Positions 25,802 to 35,031 of a stretch of DNA of 64,000 nucleotides are shown one piece after another. The translations under genes were made by a program, and so were the position numbers. The DNA comes from an uncultured Candidatus Binatia bacterium. GTDB lineage: Bacteria > Desulfobacterota > Binatia > Bin18. The notes under the pieces are model-generated. The model was not told where the DNA came from and searched no databases. It was given only the letters and a program-made list of their open reading frames with translations. The DNA lies in NCBI GenBank assembly GCA_958296235.1, contig OY282457.1:310001-374000 (forward strand), in the 5' to 3' direction. Within the stretch, counting starts at the first letter, position 1, and every line of letters begins with the position of its first letter.

Positions 25802-28800
25802 GTGAGCAGTCTGCTGCTGGGGGGCCTCGTCCTGGGCTGGCCCGGGACCGGCGGCGCGCACACCACCTCCACCACCCACACCCACACCTGTACCCACGGC
25901 ACCCCAGCTGTAACCGCGACCGACGATCTGGCCGACGATTGCAACACCCTGCTGGATATCAAGGAGACGCTGCGCGGGACCTTTACCGGGACCGATCCCC
26001 TGAACTGGGCTGAGGGGACCAATATGGACACCTGGACGGGTGTCACCATAGCGGGGACCCCGCCACGGGTGACCAGGCTGCTACTCGGATACAGGGGCCT
26101 GACTGGCTCCATCCCGGAGGGGTTGAAAGACCTGAGCAAGTTGCAGCGGCTGGGTCTCAATAACAACAACCTCAGCGCGGGACCGATCCCGCTCTGGGTG
26201 AACACCCACCTGACCAGTTTGACGCAACTCATTCTGTCCGCCAGCAACCGGACGGGCACCATCCCGAATTTGAGCGACCTGGCCGCGTTGACGCACCTCC
26301 AACTCGCCGGCAACGAGTTGAGCGGCGCAATCCCGGACTCCCTGAACGATCTGACCACGTTGACGTACATCGATCTGAACGGCAACCAGTTGAGCGAGGA
26401 AATCCCGGATTTGAGCGCCCTGGACGCGTTGCGGCAGCTGTATCTGCAAAACAACCGGTTGAGCAGCCCCATCCCGGATTTGAGCGGCCTGGACGCGTTG
26501 CAGGAGCTGAATCTGGGTGACAACCGGTTCAGCGGCACAATCCCGGCTTCGAGCGCCCTGCCCCCGACGTTGACGCGCCTCGAACTGTACAACAACCAGT
26601 TGATCAGCCCCATCCCGGATTTGAACGGCCTGGCCTCGTTGTCCGTCATTAATCTGTCCAACAACCAGTTGAGCGGCACAATCCCGGCTTCGAGCGCCCT
26701 GCCCGCGGCGGTGACGGAGCTGTATCTGCACAACAACCAGTTCAGCGGCGAAATCACGGATTTGAACCGCCAGACCGGTTTGTCGTTCCTTAATCTGAGC
26801 AACAACAACTTCACGCCAGGGCCGGTACCAGCTTGGCTGAGCAGCGCGACCGCACCGTTCCGGACCTCGTTGTATACTCTTAATCTCAGCAAAACCAACC
26901 GGACCGGGCCCCTCCCGGATTTAAGTAACCTGACCATCTTGGCGAACCTGTATCTGCAAAACAACCAGCTGAGCTCCATCCCGTCTTTGAGCGGCCTGAC
27001 CAGCTTGCAGTGGCTGTATCTGCACAACAACCGGTTGACCGGCCGCATCCCGTCTTTGAGCGGCCTGACCAACTTGTGGCAGCTGTTGCTGTACAACAAC
27101 CAGTTGAGCGGCCCCATCCCGGCTTTCCCCACGGGTGCGGGCCGCCTGCGCAACTTGCAGTGGCTGTGGCTGCACAACAACCAGTTGAGCGGCGAAATCC
27201 CGGCTTTGAGCACCCTGACCAACTTGGCGGGGCTGTCTCTGCAAAACAACCAGTTGAGCGGCTCCATCCCGGCTTTGAACGCCCTGACCAATTTGCAGTA
27301 CCTCAGGCTGCAAAACAACCAGTTGACCGGCAACAGCCCGTATCTTGGCAACACGACCGCGCTGAGGCTCGTCGACCTGAGCAACAACCGGTTGGATGGC
27401 GGCATCTTGGCTCCTTGGAGCCCTCTGGTCAATTTGCAGAGCCTTAATCTGTCCAACAACCAGTTGAGCGGCCCCATCCCGACAGATTTGGACGACCTGA
27501 CCAACTTGCAGACCTTTAATCTGTCCAACAACCAGTTGATGCACGGCATCCCGACAGATTTGAGCGGCCTGGCCAACTTGCGGCACCTTCGGCTGTCCAA
27601 CAACCAGTTGACCGGTCCCATCCTGACCTGGAGCAGCGCCCAGACCAATTTGCAGACCCTTGATCTCGGCAACAACAACCTCACCGCAGGACCGGTCCCG
27701 ACCTCGGTGAACACTAACCTGACCAGTTTGACGGAGCTGCGGCTCAATAGCACCAACCGGAATGGGGCCTTCCCGACCTTGAGCAACCTGGAAGACTTGG
27801 AGATTCTTGATCTCAGCAACAACGCCTTCGACGCCGGAGAGGTCCCGGCCTGGGTGAACGACCTGACCGACTTGACGGAGCTTCGGCTCAGCAACACCAA
27901 TCGGACCGGGGCCTTCACGAACTTGAGCAACAACTTGAGCGCCCTGACCGCATTGAAGATTCTGGATTTGAGCAGCAACGCCTTGACCGGCTCCATCCCC
28001 GCGTACCTGAGCGGTTTTCCCTTGGAGGAACTCTACCTGAACGATAACCAACTCAGCGGCAGCCTGCCGGCCGGGCTGCGTACCGTGAGGGTCCTGCGGC
28101 TTGAGGGCAACAGCGTCAACTTCGGTTCCTTCGGCTCCTCCGACACCATCACCATCACCACCCTGGCCGACACCCTGGACGCCGACTTTGCCACCTTTGA
28201 TCCGAGTGGCAGCAACCTGTGTGGGACGGTCGTGGACATTGCCGAATTCCCTGACAAACCCACCCTGCGCGAAGCTCTGATCTACGCCAACGAGACCGAC
28301 GGAGCCGAGACCATCACCTTTGCCCCCTATCTGCGCGGTCGGACCCTGACCCTAGCCGACGGGGCCGACGCTGGCACCGCGCCCGACGCCCTCCCGCGGC
28401 TGTGTGGGGCCAACCTCACCCTGGACGGGGACGTGAACGGAGACGGGACGCCCGATATCACCCTCGACGGGACCGGGTCCTCAAACACCGCCGGGCTGTG
28501 GATTACCGCGGACGATATCACCGTCAGCAACTTCCGGATCACCAACATGGATAAGGGCATCCACGTCCACCACTACAGCGTCCTGTCCCCTGCCGCCCCG
28601 CCCGTGACCGGCACCCAGATTACCAACAACACGATCACCGGCGGCACCGGCAGCAGGTACGGCATTCTGGTTCAGGCCGGCTTTAGCATTTTTCCCGGGA
28701 CCATCTCAGCCACCACGATCCGCGACAACACCATCACCAAAACCAGCGTGGCGGGGATCGGGGTCGAGCTCTTTGCGCCAGGGTCCACCCTCACCAATAC

Positions 28801-31141
28801 CACCATTGAGCAGAACAAAGTCTCCGCGAATACCGGCGACGGCATCTCCGCCTGGTCGCAATCGGTCAACCCCGGACCCACGATGGTCAACCCCGACCTC
28901 ACGGCGGTGCATAGCATCAACAATCTCATCATCCGTGACAACGACATCCGTGACCATCTCACCGGCAGCGGCATCACCGTGACCGGCGGGCTCGACGGCG
29001 GCAACTACAACCGGGTGACGGCCACGCTCACCGGGAACACCATCTGGCGCAGCGGCCAAGCCGGCGATGCCGGCCTGGCCCTCACCGGCGGCCGGACCAA
29101 CGCGGACAGCAATGAGGTGGAGGCCACCCTGACCAACAATTTCGTGGCCCGGCATGCCGAGCTCTCTAGCGGGAGCGCCGGGCACGGGCTGGCGTTGCAG
29201 GCGGCCGCGGGCGACCCCGCTGGTTCTTCCACCTCCAGCGATAACACGCTGACCGTCTCAGGGCAGGGAAACATCATCTCCCTCACGCGCAACACCGGGG
29301 ACACCAGCCACTACGACATTTTCCGGCAACAGGGCAACAGCAGCACTACTCGGACCGGCAACACCCTGACCGACAGCCTGACCGGCACCATCTTCGCCAA
29401 CCAGAATCCGCTTGCCAGCGACGTCCCCACCATTACCGACCCCGACATGAAGGACCTGTTCGACAGAGGCATGGGCCGTCCGCTCGACACCCCCGGCACC
29501 TTCGTGACCATCCCCGATGGCCACCCCGAAGTCGATGCCTTCACCATGACGCCGGTCCCTGCCAGTCTGGTTCCCAGAGTGGAGCCCCCGTTAAACACGG
29601 AGTTCTCCACCGGCATGCAGGTCTTCGACATCACCGTGTCGTGGATGGGGACGGCCGTCACCGCCCCGCTGACCACGCCCGTCCGGGTCTGTTTACCCCG
29701 CCCCTTGGATGTACCGGCCAGCCAGGCCCATGTCTTGCGCTACAACGCGGCCACCAGAACCTGGGAGCGGCTGCTCGCGGGCCGCACCGTCTCCAGCAGC
29801 CAGGTCTGCGTCAACGTCTTCCAGTTCTCGTACTTCACCGTCGGGAAGGATCTCCGGTCCGGTGATGTCGGCGGCGGCGGTGGTGGTGGTGGCGGCGGTG
29901 GTGGCGGCACTCCCACCGACACCCACGGCAACACGCCGGCAACGGCCACCGCGCTGACACCCGGCACCCCGGTCGCCGGGGAGTTGGTGTCCAGCAGCGA
30001 CGTCGACTACTTCCGCTTCACCCTGCCCCTGCCCGGCGTCTTGCGTATTGAGACCAGCGGCCTCACCAACACCGTTGGGACGCTGTGGGTCGCGGACAAA
30101 GAAGAAGCCCTGGCGACCGACGACGACAGCGGGACGCGGCGTAACTTCCGCCTCGCCCAAGCCGTGACCACAGGTACGTACACGCTCGCCGTCAGCGGCG
30201 GGAGTGGAGCCACGGGGGCCTACCGCCTGACGGTGCACTACAGCCCCGGCTTCTTGGGGAACCCGAGCGATACCTCCTTCCAGAGCGGTATCGGCGTCCT
30301 GTCGGGCTGGGTGTGTAATGCCGAGCGCGTGGTCATTGAGTTTGACCGGCCCAACGGTGATGTGTGGCGCGAGCCGGCGGCCTATGGCACGAGCCGACCC
30401 GACACCGCCTCCGTGTGCGCGGACTCGAACAGTGGCTTCGGGTTGTTATGGAACTGGAACAAGCTGGGGGCGGGACAGCAGACCGTCCGGGCGGTGGTGG
30501 ATGATATCGTGTTAGCCGAACATACCATTACCGTAACCACGTTAGGGTCAGGTAAAGACTTCGAATTCCCGCGCGGTCTCAGCGGGACCTACGAGGTGAC
30601 TGACTTTCCCGAGGAAGGGGAGACGACGAGGATTCAGTGGCAGGAAGCGCAGCAGAACTTCGCCATCGTGTCCGGGGCGGGCGGGGGCGGGGGTGATGCC
30701 GGCGACGCCATCACGGCCTACTTGGGCAATCCGCAGCCCGGCTCCTTTCAGAGTGGGATCAGTGTCCTGTCGGGCTGGGTGTGTGAGGCGGAGACCGTTG
30801 AGTTGAGGTTTGAGAACGGGGTGACGGGCGAGACCTTCACGGAGCCGGCTAGCTATGGCACGAGCCGGACTGACACAGCAGACAAGTGTGGCGACACGGA
30901 CAATGGCTTCGGGTTGCTGTGGAACTGGAACCGGCTGGGGGCAGGGCAACATACGGTACGGGCCTTCGCCGATGGAGAGGAGTTTGCCCACAGCACCTTC
31001 ACGGTGACGACATTCGGGGAGGAGTTTGCGCGGGGGTTGGAGGGCAGGGCGGCCCTGGAAGACTTTCCGACTGCGGGCCAGACGGTGACGGTGGAGTGGG
31101 AGCAGGCGCTTCAGAACTTTGTCATTACGGACCGGCAGTAG
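25802..31141 (+). CDS. Giant secreted plant-type leucine-rich-repeat / beta-helix / PPC protein
   Basis: At least 1779 residues from the in-frame GTG at 25802. The open frame continues upstream and adds the basic stretch RRFLRSVV before the hydrophobic SSLLLGGLVLGW, so the real start is probably an upstream ATG separated from this frame by the C10 tract. Order: signal peptide; a plant-LRRNT-like cap (DCNTLLDI to TWTGVTI); about 28 leucine-rich repeats of the LxxLxLxxNxLSGxIP type (about 87-773); a CSLREA-like segment (PTLREALIYAN, about 780-847); a right-handed beta-helix region (870-1150); a 13-Gly linker (1358); a PPC domain (1372-1477); and two homologous C-terminal modules (1483-1627, 1639-1779) sharing FQSGI.VLSGWVC and GFGLLWNWN. 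Probably a surface or secreted adhesin or glycan-binding protein. Confidence 0.8.
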   Translation: MSSLLLGGLVLGWPGTGGAHTTSTTHTHTCTHGTPAVTATDDLADDCNTLLDIKETLRGTFTGTDPLNWAEGTNMDTWTGVTIAGTPPRVTRLLLGYRGLTGSIPEGLKDLSKLQRLGLNNNNLSAGPIPLWVNTHLTSLTQLILSASNRTGTIPNLSDLAALTHLQLAGNELSGAIPDSLNDLTTLTYIDLNGNQLSEEIPDLSALDALRQLYLQNNRLSSPIPDLSGLDALQELNLGDNRFSGTIPASSALPPTLTRLELYNNQLISPIPDLNGLASLSVINLSNNQLSGTIPASSALPAAVTELYLHNNQFSGEITDLNRQTGLSFLNLSNNNFTPGPVPAWLSSATAPFRTSLYTLNLSKTNRTGPLPDLSNLTILANLYLQNNQLSSIPSLSGLTSLQWLYLHNNRLTGRIPSLSGLTNLWQLLLYNNQLSGPIPAFPTGAGRLRNLQWLWLHNNQLSGEIPALSTLTNLAGLSLQNNQLSGSIPALNALTNLQYLRLQNNQLTGNSPYLGNTTALRLVDLSNNRLDGGILAPWSPLVNLQSLNLSNNQLSGPIPTDLDDLTNLQTFNLSNNQLMHGIPTDLSGLANLRHLRLSNNQLTGPILTWSSAQTNLQTLDLGNNNLTAGPVPTSVNTNLTSLTELRLNSTNRNGAFPTLSNLEDLEILDLSNNAFDAGEVPAWVNDLTDLTELRLSNTNRTGAFTNLSNNLSALTALKILDLSSNALTGSIPAYLSGFPLEELYLNDNQLSGSLPAGLRTVRVLRLEGNSVNFGSFGSSDTITITTLADTLDADFATFDPSGSNLCGTVVDIAEFPDKPTLREALIYANETDGAETITFAPYLRGRTLTLADGADAGTAPDALPRLCGANLTLDGDVNGDGTPDITLDGTGSSNTAGLWITADDITVSNFRITNMDKGIHVHHYSVLSPAAPPVTGTQITNNTITGGTGSRYGILVQAGFSIFPGTISATTIRDNTITKTSVAGIGVELFAPGSTLTNTTIEQNKVSANTGDGISAWSQSVNPGPTMVNPDLTAVHSINNLIIRDNDIRDHLTGSGITVTGGLDGGNYNRVTATLTGNTIWRSGQAGDAGLALTGGRTNADSNEVEATLTNNFVARHAELSSGSAGHGLALQAAAGDPAGSSTSSDNTLTVSGQGNIISLTRNTGDTSHYDIFRQQGNSSTTRTGNTLTDSLTGTIFANQNPLASDVPTITDPDMKDLFDRGMGRPLDTPGTFVTIPDGHPEVDAFTMTPVPASLVPRVEPPLNTEFSTGMQVFDITVSWMGTAVTAPLTTPVRVCLPRPLDVPASQAHVLRYNAATRTWERLLAGRTVSSSQVCVNVFQFSYFTVGKDLRSGDVGGGGGGGGGGGGGTPTDTHGNTPATATALTPGTPVAGELVSSSDVDYFRFTLPLPGVLRIETSGLTNTVGTLWVADKEEALATDDDSGTRRNFRLAQAVTTGTYTLAVSGGSGATGAYRLTVHYSPGFLGNPSDTSFQSGIGVLSGWVCNAERVVIEFDRPNGDVWREPAAYGTSRPDTASVCADSNSGFGLLWNWNKLGAGQQTVRAVVDDIVLAEHTITVTTLGSGKDFEFPRGLSGTYEVTDFPEEGETTRIQWQEAQQNFAIVSGAGGGGGDAGDAITAYLGNPQPGSFQSGISVLSGWVCEAETVELRFENGVTGETFTEPASYGTSRTDTADKCGDTDNGFGLLWNWNRLGAGQHTVRAFADGEEFAHSTFTVTTFGEEFARGLEGRAALEDFPTAGQTVTVEWEQALQNFVITDRQ
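26060..28120 (+). repeat. LRR-encoding tandem repeat tract (~66-75 nt units)
   Basis: About 28 units with the recurring core CAACAACCAGTTGAGCGGC, each coding for one leucine-rich repeat. High unit-to-unit identity between 26390 and 27620 indicates recent duplication or gene conversion and offers a substrate for length change by recombination. Confidence 0.85.
29870..29908 (+). repeat. GGN x13 trinucleotide tract coding for poly-glycine
   Basis: Thirteen consecutive GGC/GGT codons join the upstream beta-helix part to the PPC domain. Changes in copy number would keep the frame and only alter linker length. Confidence 0.9.
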
Positions 31142-31149
31142 GGGGGAAG

Positions 31150-31243
31150 GCCCCCTCACCCGACCCTTCGACAAGCTCAGGGCCACCCTCTCCCTCCAGG
31201 GGAGAGGGGAAGATAAGAGGCCCGCTCCGGCTGGGAGCGGGGG
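31150..31243. repeat. Right arm of inverted repeat flanking the LRR gene
   Basis: Reverse complement of the blocks at 25194-25300: CCCCTCACCCGACCCTTCGA, CAAGCTCAGGGCCACC, CTCTCCCTCCAGGGGAGAGG, AAGATAAGAGGCCCGCTCC. It starts nine bases after the LRR stop. It may also serve as transcription terminator. Confidence 0.8.
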
Positions 31244-31334
31244 CGGGGGGAAGGGCAAAGGGAGATACTACCGAACAGGCCCGCTGTGAGGACGCTCTTG
31301 ATCCACGCAAGCTGTGTCAGCTACCTTACGCTCT

Positions 31335-31715
31335 ATGGCGAGCGCCGATCAGCGACGCCTGTTCGGCCAATATGGCGAGCAGCGCGCCGCGCAGTTTTTA
31401 CGCACCCTCGGCTATGTGATAGTTGAGAAAAATTATCGATGCCCCCGTGGGGAAATTGATCTCGTTGCGCAGGATAAAGAAACGCTTGTCTTCGTTGAGG
31501 TTCGGACGCATCGTTCTCGGGAGTTCGGAAACCCTCTGGCCTCGGTCAATAAGCGGAAGCAGCGTCAAATCGCTATGACCGCCCAGCATTATCTCTCGCG
31601 TTTTCACCTCCACGACCATGCTGCGCGATTTGACGTCATTGGGATTATGGGAGAAGGGGACACGGCGCAGCTGACCCATATCAAAGCGGCTTTTGAATGC
31701 CCAACCTCAGGCTGA
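31335..31715 (+). CDS. YraN family (UPF0102) endonuclease-like protein
   Basis: A 126-residue protein of the UPF0102/YraN family, which has a restriction-endonuclease-like fold related to Holliday-junction resolvases. The core motif is complete: GEQRAAQFLRTLGYVIVEKN, then RGEIDLVAQD with the metal-binding Glu-Asp and VFVEVRTH with the Glu...Lys/Arg position. The ATG at 31335 is preferred; an in-frame GTG is seven codons upstream. It is 16 bases upstream of serS. Biological role is not settled in the family. Confidence 0.85.
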   Translation: MASADQRRLFGQYGEQRAAQFLRTLGYVIVEKNYRCPRGEIDLVAQDKETLVFVEVRTHRSREFGNPLASVNKRKQRQIAMTAQHYLSRFHLHDHAARFDVIGIMGEGDTAQLTHIKAAFECPTSG

Positions 31716-31731
31716 AGAGTGCAGAAACGGG

Positions 31732-33012
31732 ATGCTTGATATTAAACTGATCCGAGACAATCCAGACAGGGTGAAAGAGCGGCTGGCAACAGTCGGCGTT
31801 CTGGAGACTGATGTTGACGCCCTGCTCAATAGTGATCGCGTCCGGCGCGCGCGCATACGCGAAGTCGAGGCCTTGCGCGCTGAACGAACGACACGTTCAA
31901 AGGAGATCCGAAAAATCTCGGACCCGACCGAACGCGACTCTGCTGTCCGGTCTATGCGGGCGCTCGGAGAGCGCGTGAGCCAACTGGAGAAACAGCTCGC
32001 TCAAGAGGAAGAAGACTTCCAGCAGCGGCTCTTAGAGTTGCCTAATCTGCCCCATCCCGACGTCCCGGTTGGGAAAGACGAAGACGAAAACGTGGTGATT
32101 CGGACGGAGGGGAAACCGCCGACTTTTGTGTTCTCCCCGCGTCCGCACTGGGAACTTGGCGAAGCCCTGGGTATTATTGATTTTGCGCGCGGGGTAAAAA
32201 TCTCGGGCAGTCGCTTTTACATACTCAAAGGGCTAGGCGCGCGACTTCAGCGCGCGCTGATCAATTGGATGCTGGACCTGCATGTCAATGAACACGGGTA
32301 TACCGAAGTGTACCCGCCGGTCATGGTTAAACAGGATTGTCTGGTCGGGACCGGCAACCTCCCAAAATTTGGGGATAATCTCTACCGGGATATTGAAGAA
32401 GACTTCTGGTTTATTCCCACGGCTGAAGTGCCGGTGACCAACCTCTATAGAGAGGAAGTGATCGAACCTGGACAGCTCCCGGTGTATCATGTGGCGTATA
32501 CGCCCTGCTTCCGTCGCGAGAAAATGTCCGCGGGCCGTGACGTGCGCGGGATTAAACGCGGCCATCAGTTCGACAAGGTGGAAATGGTGAAATTTGTTGA
32601 GCCGTCGCACTCAGACGCAGAGCTGCTGGCTCTGGTCGACAATGCGGAGGAGGTGTGCCGAAAACTCAACATCCCGCATCGGGTCGTCCAGATGTGTACC
32701 GGAGATCTGAGCTTTGTCGCAGCCTGCAAATATGACGTTGAAATGTGGGCGCCGGGCTGCGCCGAATGGCTCGAAGTGAGTTCATGCTCCAATTTTCGTG
32801 ATTTCCAGGCCCGTCGGGCGAAAATACGTTACCGACCTGAACCTGGCGCAAAACCCGAATTGGTACATACGCTGAACGGCTCCGGCCTGGCTCTCCCACG
32901 GGTTGTCATCGCCATTCTTGAAACCTACCAGCAAGGGGATGGGAGTGTGGTGATACCGGACGTCCTGCGCCCTTATATGGGCGGCCAGGAGAAAATCGAC
33001 AGGGCCTCCTGA
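31732..33012 (+). CDS. serS: Seryl-tRNA synthetase
   Basis: A 426-residue class II synthetase charging tRNA(Ser) with serine. The start MLDIKLIRDNPDRVKERL is typical; an N-terminal antiparallel coiled coil (about 25-105) contacts the long variable arm of tRNA(Ser). Motif 2 is PCFRREKMSAGRDVRGIKR with the HQFDKVEM segment, and motif 3 is NGSGLALPRVVIAILETYQQ. A tRNA(Ser) gene is also present at 53906. Confidence 0.97.
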   Translation: MLDIKLIRDNPDRVKERLATVGVLETDVDALLNSDRVRRARIREVEALRAERTTRSKEIRKISDPTERDSAVRSMRALGERVSQLEKQLAQEEEDFQQRLLELPNLPHPDVPVGKDEDENVVIRTEGKPPTFVFSPRPHWELGEALGIIDFARGVKISGSRFYILKGLGARLQRALINWMLDLHVNEHGYTEVYPPVMVKQDCLVGTGNLPKFGDNLYRDIEEDFWFIPTAEVPVTNLYREEVIEPGQLPVYHVAYTPCFRREKMSAGRDVRGIKRGHQFDKVEMVKFVEPSHSDAELLALVDNAEEVCRKLNIPHRVVQMCTGDLSFVAACKYDVEMWAPGCAEWLEVSSCSNFRDFQARRAKIRYRPEPGAKPELVHTLNGSGLALPRVVIAILETYQQGDGSVVIPDVLRPYMGGQEKIDRAS

Positions 33013-33093
33013 GCGGCTCCCTGAACGGGGAGGGGGAGTTGACGACTGAGGGGGAGCCCGTTACTAAATTGCCCAAGAAAACGGCGAAACTCT

Positions 33094-33453
33094 GTGGCAG
33101 AAGACGCGCACAAACCAGCGCCCGGTCAGGATGTCGAAAATAGCATCGAGGACCTGACAAAAGAGCTGTCCCGCTTAATCAACGAAGCCGGGGCGGACGG
33201 GCGTGAAGAATTGCGCGATTATGCAGTAAGCCTGCTGCAGGGCGAAACGGAAACAACACAAACGGAAGAGCCTGTGGAGGAAAACCCGGCTCAGCCGGCT
33301 GCTCCTTTTAGCCCAGTTGCTTTGAGCATTCCATTTCTCCTTATTGGCATCATTCTCCTCCCGCTCTTTGCCCCGGTAGGGTTGATGCTGCTGCTGTTGG
33401 CTGTGATCATGGGGGTAGGGGGCTGGCTCGCCCTTATGTTCAGAAGGAAGTAA
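33094..33453 (+). CDS. Small membrane protein at head of the cytochrome bc operon
   Basis: A 119-residue protein with a GTG start (MAEDAHKPAPGQDVENSIED). The first 70 residues are acidic and helical; two hydrophobic segments (about 75-94 and 95-115, PVGLMLLLLAVIMGVGGWLAL) form a membrane hairpin ending FRRK. I do not recognise the family. It stands 39 bases before the Rieske gene and may be an assembly or accessory factor. The start is not strongly supported by a ribosome site. Confidence 0.6.
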   Translation: MAEDAHKPAPGQDVENSIEDLTKELSRLINEAGADGREELRDYAVSLLQGETETTQTEEPVEENPAQPAAPFSPVALSIPFLLIGIILLPLFAPVGLMLLLLAVIMGVGGWLALMFRRK

Positions 33454-33492
33454 CAGAAACGGTATAATCGGCATCACTAAGGAGTAAGCTCC

Positions 33493-34095
33493 ATGGCAAA
33501 AAAACCAACTTCTCCTGAAGAAATCCAGGCATACGAAGAGCGTCGCCGTGTTGAGCAGCGGGCTGAGCGCGAGAAACGACTCCGGGAACGCGCGCAAAGA
33601 GGAGGCCTGTGGTCACGGCGTGATTTTTTTGGCCGGCTCAGTTGGGGCGGTTTCGGGCTGGTTTCGCTCGTGGGTTTGCTTGCCTTTGTCCGTTCTGCCT
33701 TTCCGCGGGTGCTCTTTGTTCCGCCGTCAACCTTCAAGGCCGGCTTTCCAGGGGACTACCCGGTCGGTGAGGTAAGCGAGAAGTATCGCTCGGATCAACG
33801 TACCTGGATCGTCCGAGAACCGCAGGGGTTCTACGCCATTTTTGCTAAATGCACCCACCTGGGATGCACCCCGCTGTGGTCTGCGACTGAGAGCAAATAT
33901 AAATGTCCCTGTCATGGCAGTGGCTATTATCGTACCGGCTATAATTTTGAAGGCCCGGCACCGCGTCCGATGGACCGTTTCAAGTTGTCGTTGGCTGATG
34001 ACGGCCAACTTATCGTGGATAAAAGCAAAGTCTATAAGATGCAGCCGGGAGTTGACCCGAATAAACAGCACCCGGACAGCATTTTGCGTATCTAG
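33493..34095 (+). CDS. Rieske [2Fe-2S] subunit of cytochrome bc complex
   Basis: A 200-residue Rieske protein. A charged N terminus (E/R-rich, 1-38) is followed by a twin-Arg-like WSRRDFFGRLSWGGFGLVSL and one membrane anchor (about 47-66), then the soluble domain with both cluster-binding loops, CTHLGCTP and CPCHGSGY. The Arg-Arg before the anchor fits Tat-dependent insertion, as for other Rieske proteins. It takes electrons from quinol at the Qo site. AAGGAG precedes the ATG by eight bases. Followed by cytochrome b. Confidence 0.95.
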   Translation: MAKKPTSPEEIQAYEERRRVEQRAEREKRLRERAQRGGLWSRRDFFGRLSWGGFGLVSLVGLLAFVRSAFPRVLFVPPSTFKAGFPGDYPVGEVSEKYRSDQRTWIVREPQGFYAIFAKCTHLGCTPLWSATESKYKCPCHGSGYYRTGYNFEGPAPRPMDRFKLSLADDGQLIVDKSKVYKMQPGVDPNKQHPDSILRI

Positions 34096-34134
34096 CGGCC
34101 AGTGGAAGGGCGAGTGTAAAGGCAAGGAAATAGT

Positions 34135-34908
34135 ATGAGCAGCCAATTTGATGAACTCAAACGCCAGGTTATGGAGTCGCAGGCCTGGCAGTCCATTTTC
34201 CGCCACGGCTACGAAGATACGCCGCGCAACCGCATTCTGATGGTCTCAGGCAATGTCTGGCTCCATCTGCACCCCTCGAAAGTGCGCAAACATGCCACGC
34301 GCTTACGTTTCACCTGGTGTATGGGCGGCATCACCTTTCTGATGTATCTGGTTACGGTGGTCACCGGCGTGTATCTCATGTTTTACTACCGCCCGGTGGC
34401 TGAATATGCCTACGCCGACATTAAATATCTTGAATTCGATATGCCGTTTGGCATGTTGATGCGCAATATGCATCGCTGGGCCGCCCACGGCATGGTGATT
34501 GCCGTCTGGCTGCACATGTTTCGCGTTTTTATGACCGGCTCGTATAAACCGCCGCGTGAGTTCAACTGGGTCGTCGGTGTTCTCCTCTTAGTGTTGACCC
34601 TACTCCTTTCATTTACCGGCTATCTGCTGCCGTGGGATCAACTCGCCATTTGGGCCGTGTCGGTGGGATCAAACATGGGGCGGGCGACGCCCCTGCTTGG
34701 AAACGAGGGACCGTTTGCCGAGGTGCTCGGGGTGAACCCCATTTACGACGCGCGCGCCTTTCTCTTCGGTGGCGGGGAGATTGGAGCGCATACCTTACTC
34801 CGTTTCTATATTCTGCACTGCATCTTTATTCCATTGGTGACGAGTTTATTTCTGGCGGTTCATTTCTGGCGTATCCGGCGTGATGGGTTTTCAGGACCAG
34901 CCCTCTAG
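34135..34908 (+). CDS. Cytochrome b (N-terminal, b6-type) subunit
   Basis: A 257-residue four-helix cytochrome b corresponding to cytochrome b6 of split-b complexes. Two histidine pairs for the two b haems lie in MHRWAAHGMVIAVWLHMFRV (helix B) and HCIFIPLVTSLFLAVHFW (helix D). Conserved GYLLPWDQLAIWA and RAFLFGGGEIG are also visible. Together with the separate C-terminal subunit at 35032 it makes the quinol-oxidising core. Start supported by AAGGAAATAGT. Confidence 0.95.
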   Translation: MSSQFDELKRQVMESQAWQSIFRHGYEDTPRNRILMVSGNVWLHLHPSKVRKHATRLRFTWCMGGITFLMYLVTVVTGVYLMFYYRPVAEYAYADIKYLEFDMPFGMLMRNMHRWAAHGMVIAVWLHMFRVFMTGSYKPPREFNWVVGVLLLVLTLLLSFTGYLLPWDQLAIWAVSVGSNMGRATPLLGNEGPFAEVLGVNPIYDARAFLFGGGEIGAHTLLRFYILHCIFIPLVTSLFLAVHFWRIRRDGFSGPAL

Positions 34909-34920
34909 CAGAGGTGTATT

Positions 34921-35016
34921 ATGCGCGTGCTTGTCATTCCTATTTTAATAGGAGTCGTGTGCTGGCTGCTGTACATAGTGGCAAAACCAAAAGCGTCTTC
35001 TTCTGAAGACCGCTAG
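34921..35016 (+). CDS. 31-residue single-TM protein in the cytochrome bc operon
   Basis: A tiny frame, MRVLVIPILIGVVCWLLYIV then a short polar tail KASSSEDR. It is one transmembrane helix with the N terminus at the membrane edge. AGAGGTG precedes the ATG by about six bases, and the gene sits tightly between cytochrome b (12-base gap) and the C-terminal b subunit (15-base gap). By position and shape it resembles the PetL/PetN/PetM-type small subunits of cytochrome b6f, without recognisable sequence similarity. Its role as a structural subunit is inference. Confidence 0.75.
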   Translation: MRVLVIPILIGVVCWLLYIVAKPKASSSEDR

Positions 35017-35031
35017 GAAAAGGGAGCGGTT

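Noticed and set aside
25741..28051. Long minus-strand open frames (751 and 376 codons) opposite the LRR gene
   Set aside because: They follow from the repeated, GC-rich LRR codons; their peptides are low-complexity repeats (KLVR, LNWLL; QVVQ) with no domain, and the plus-strand frame is a clear LRR protein.
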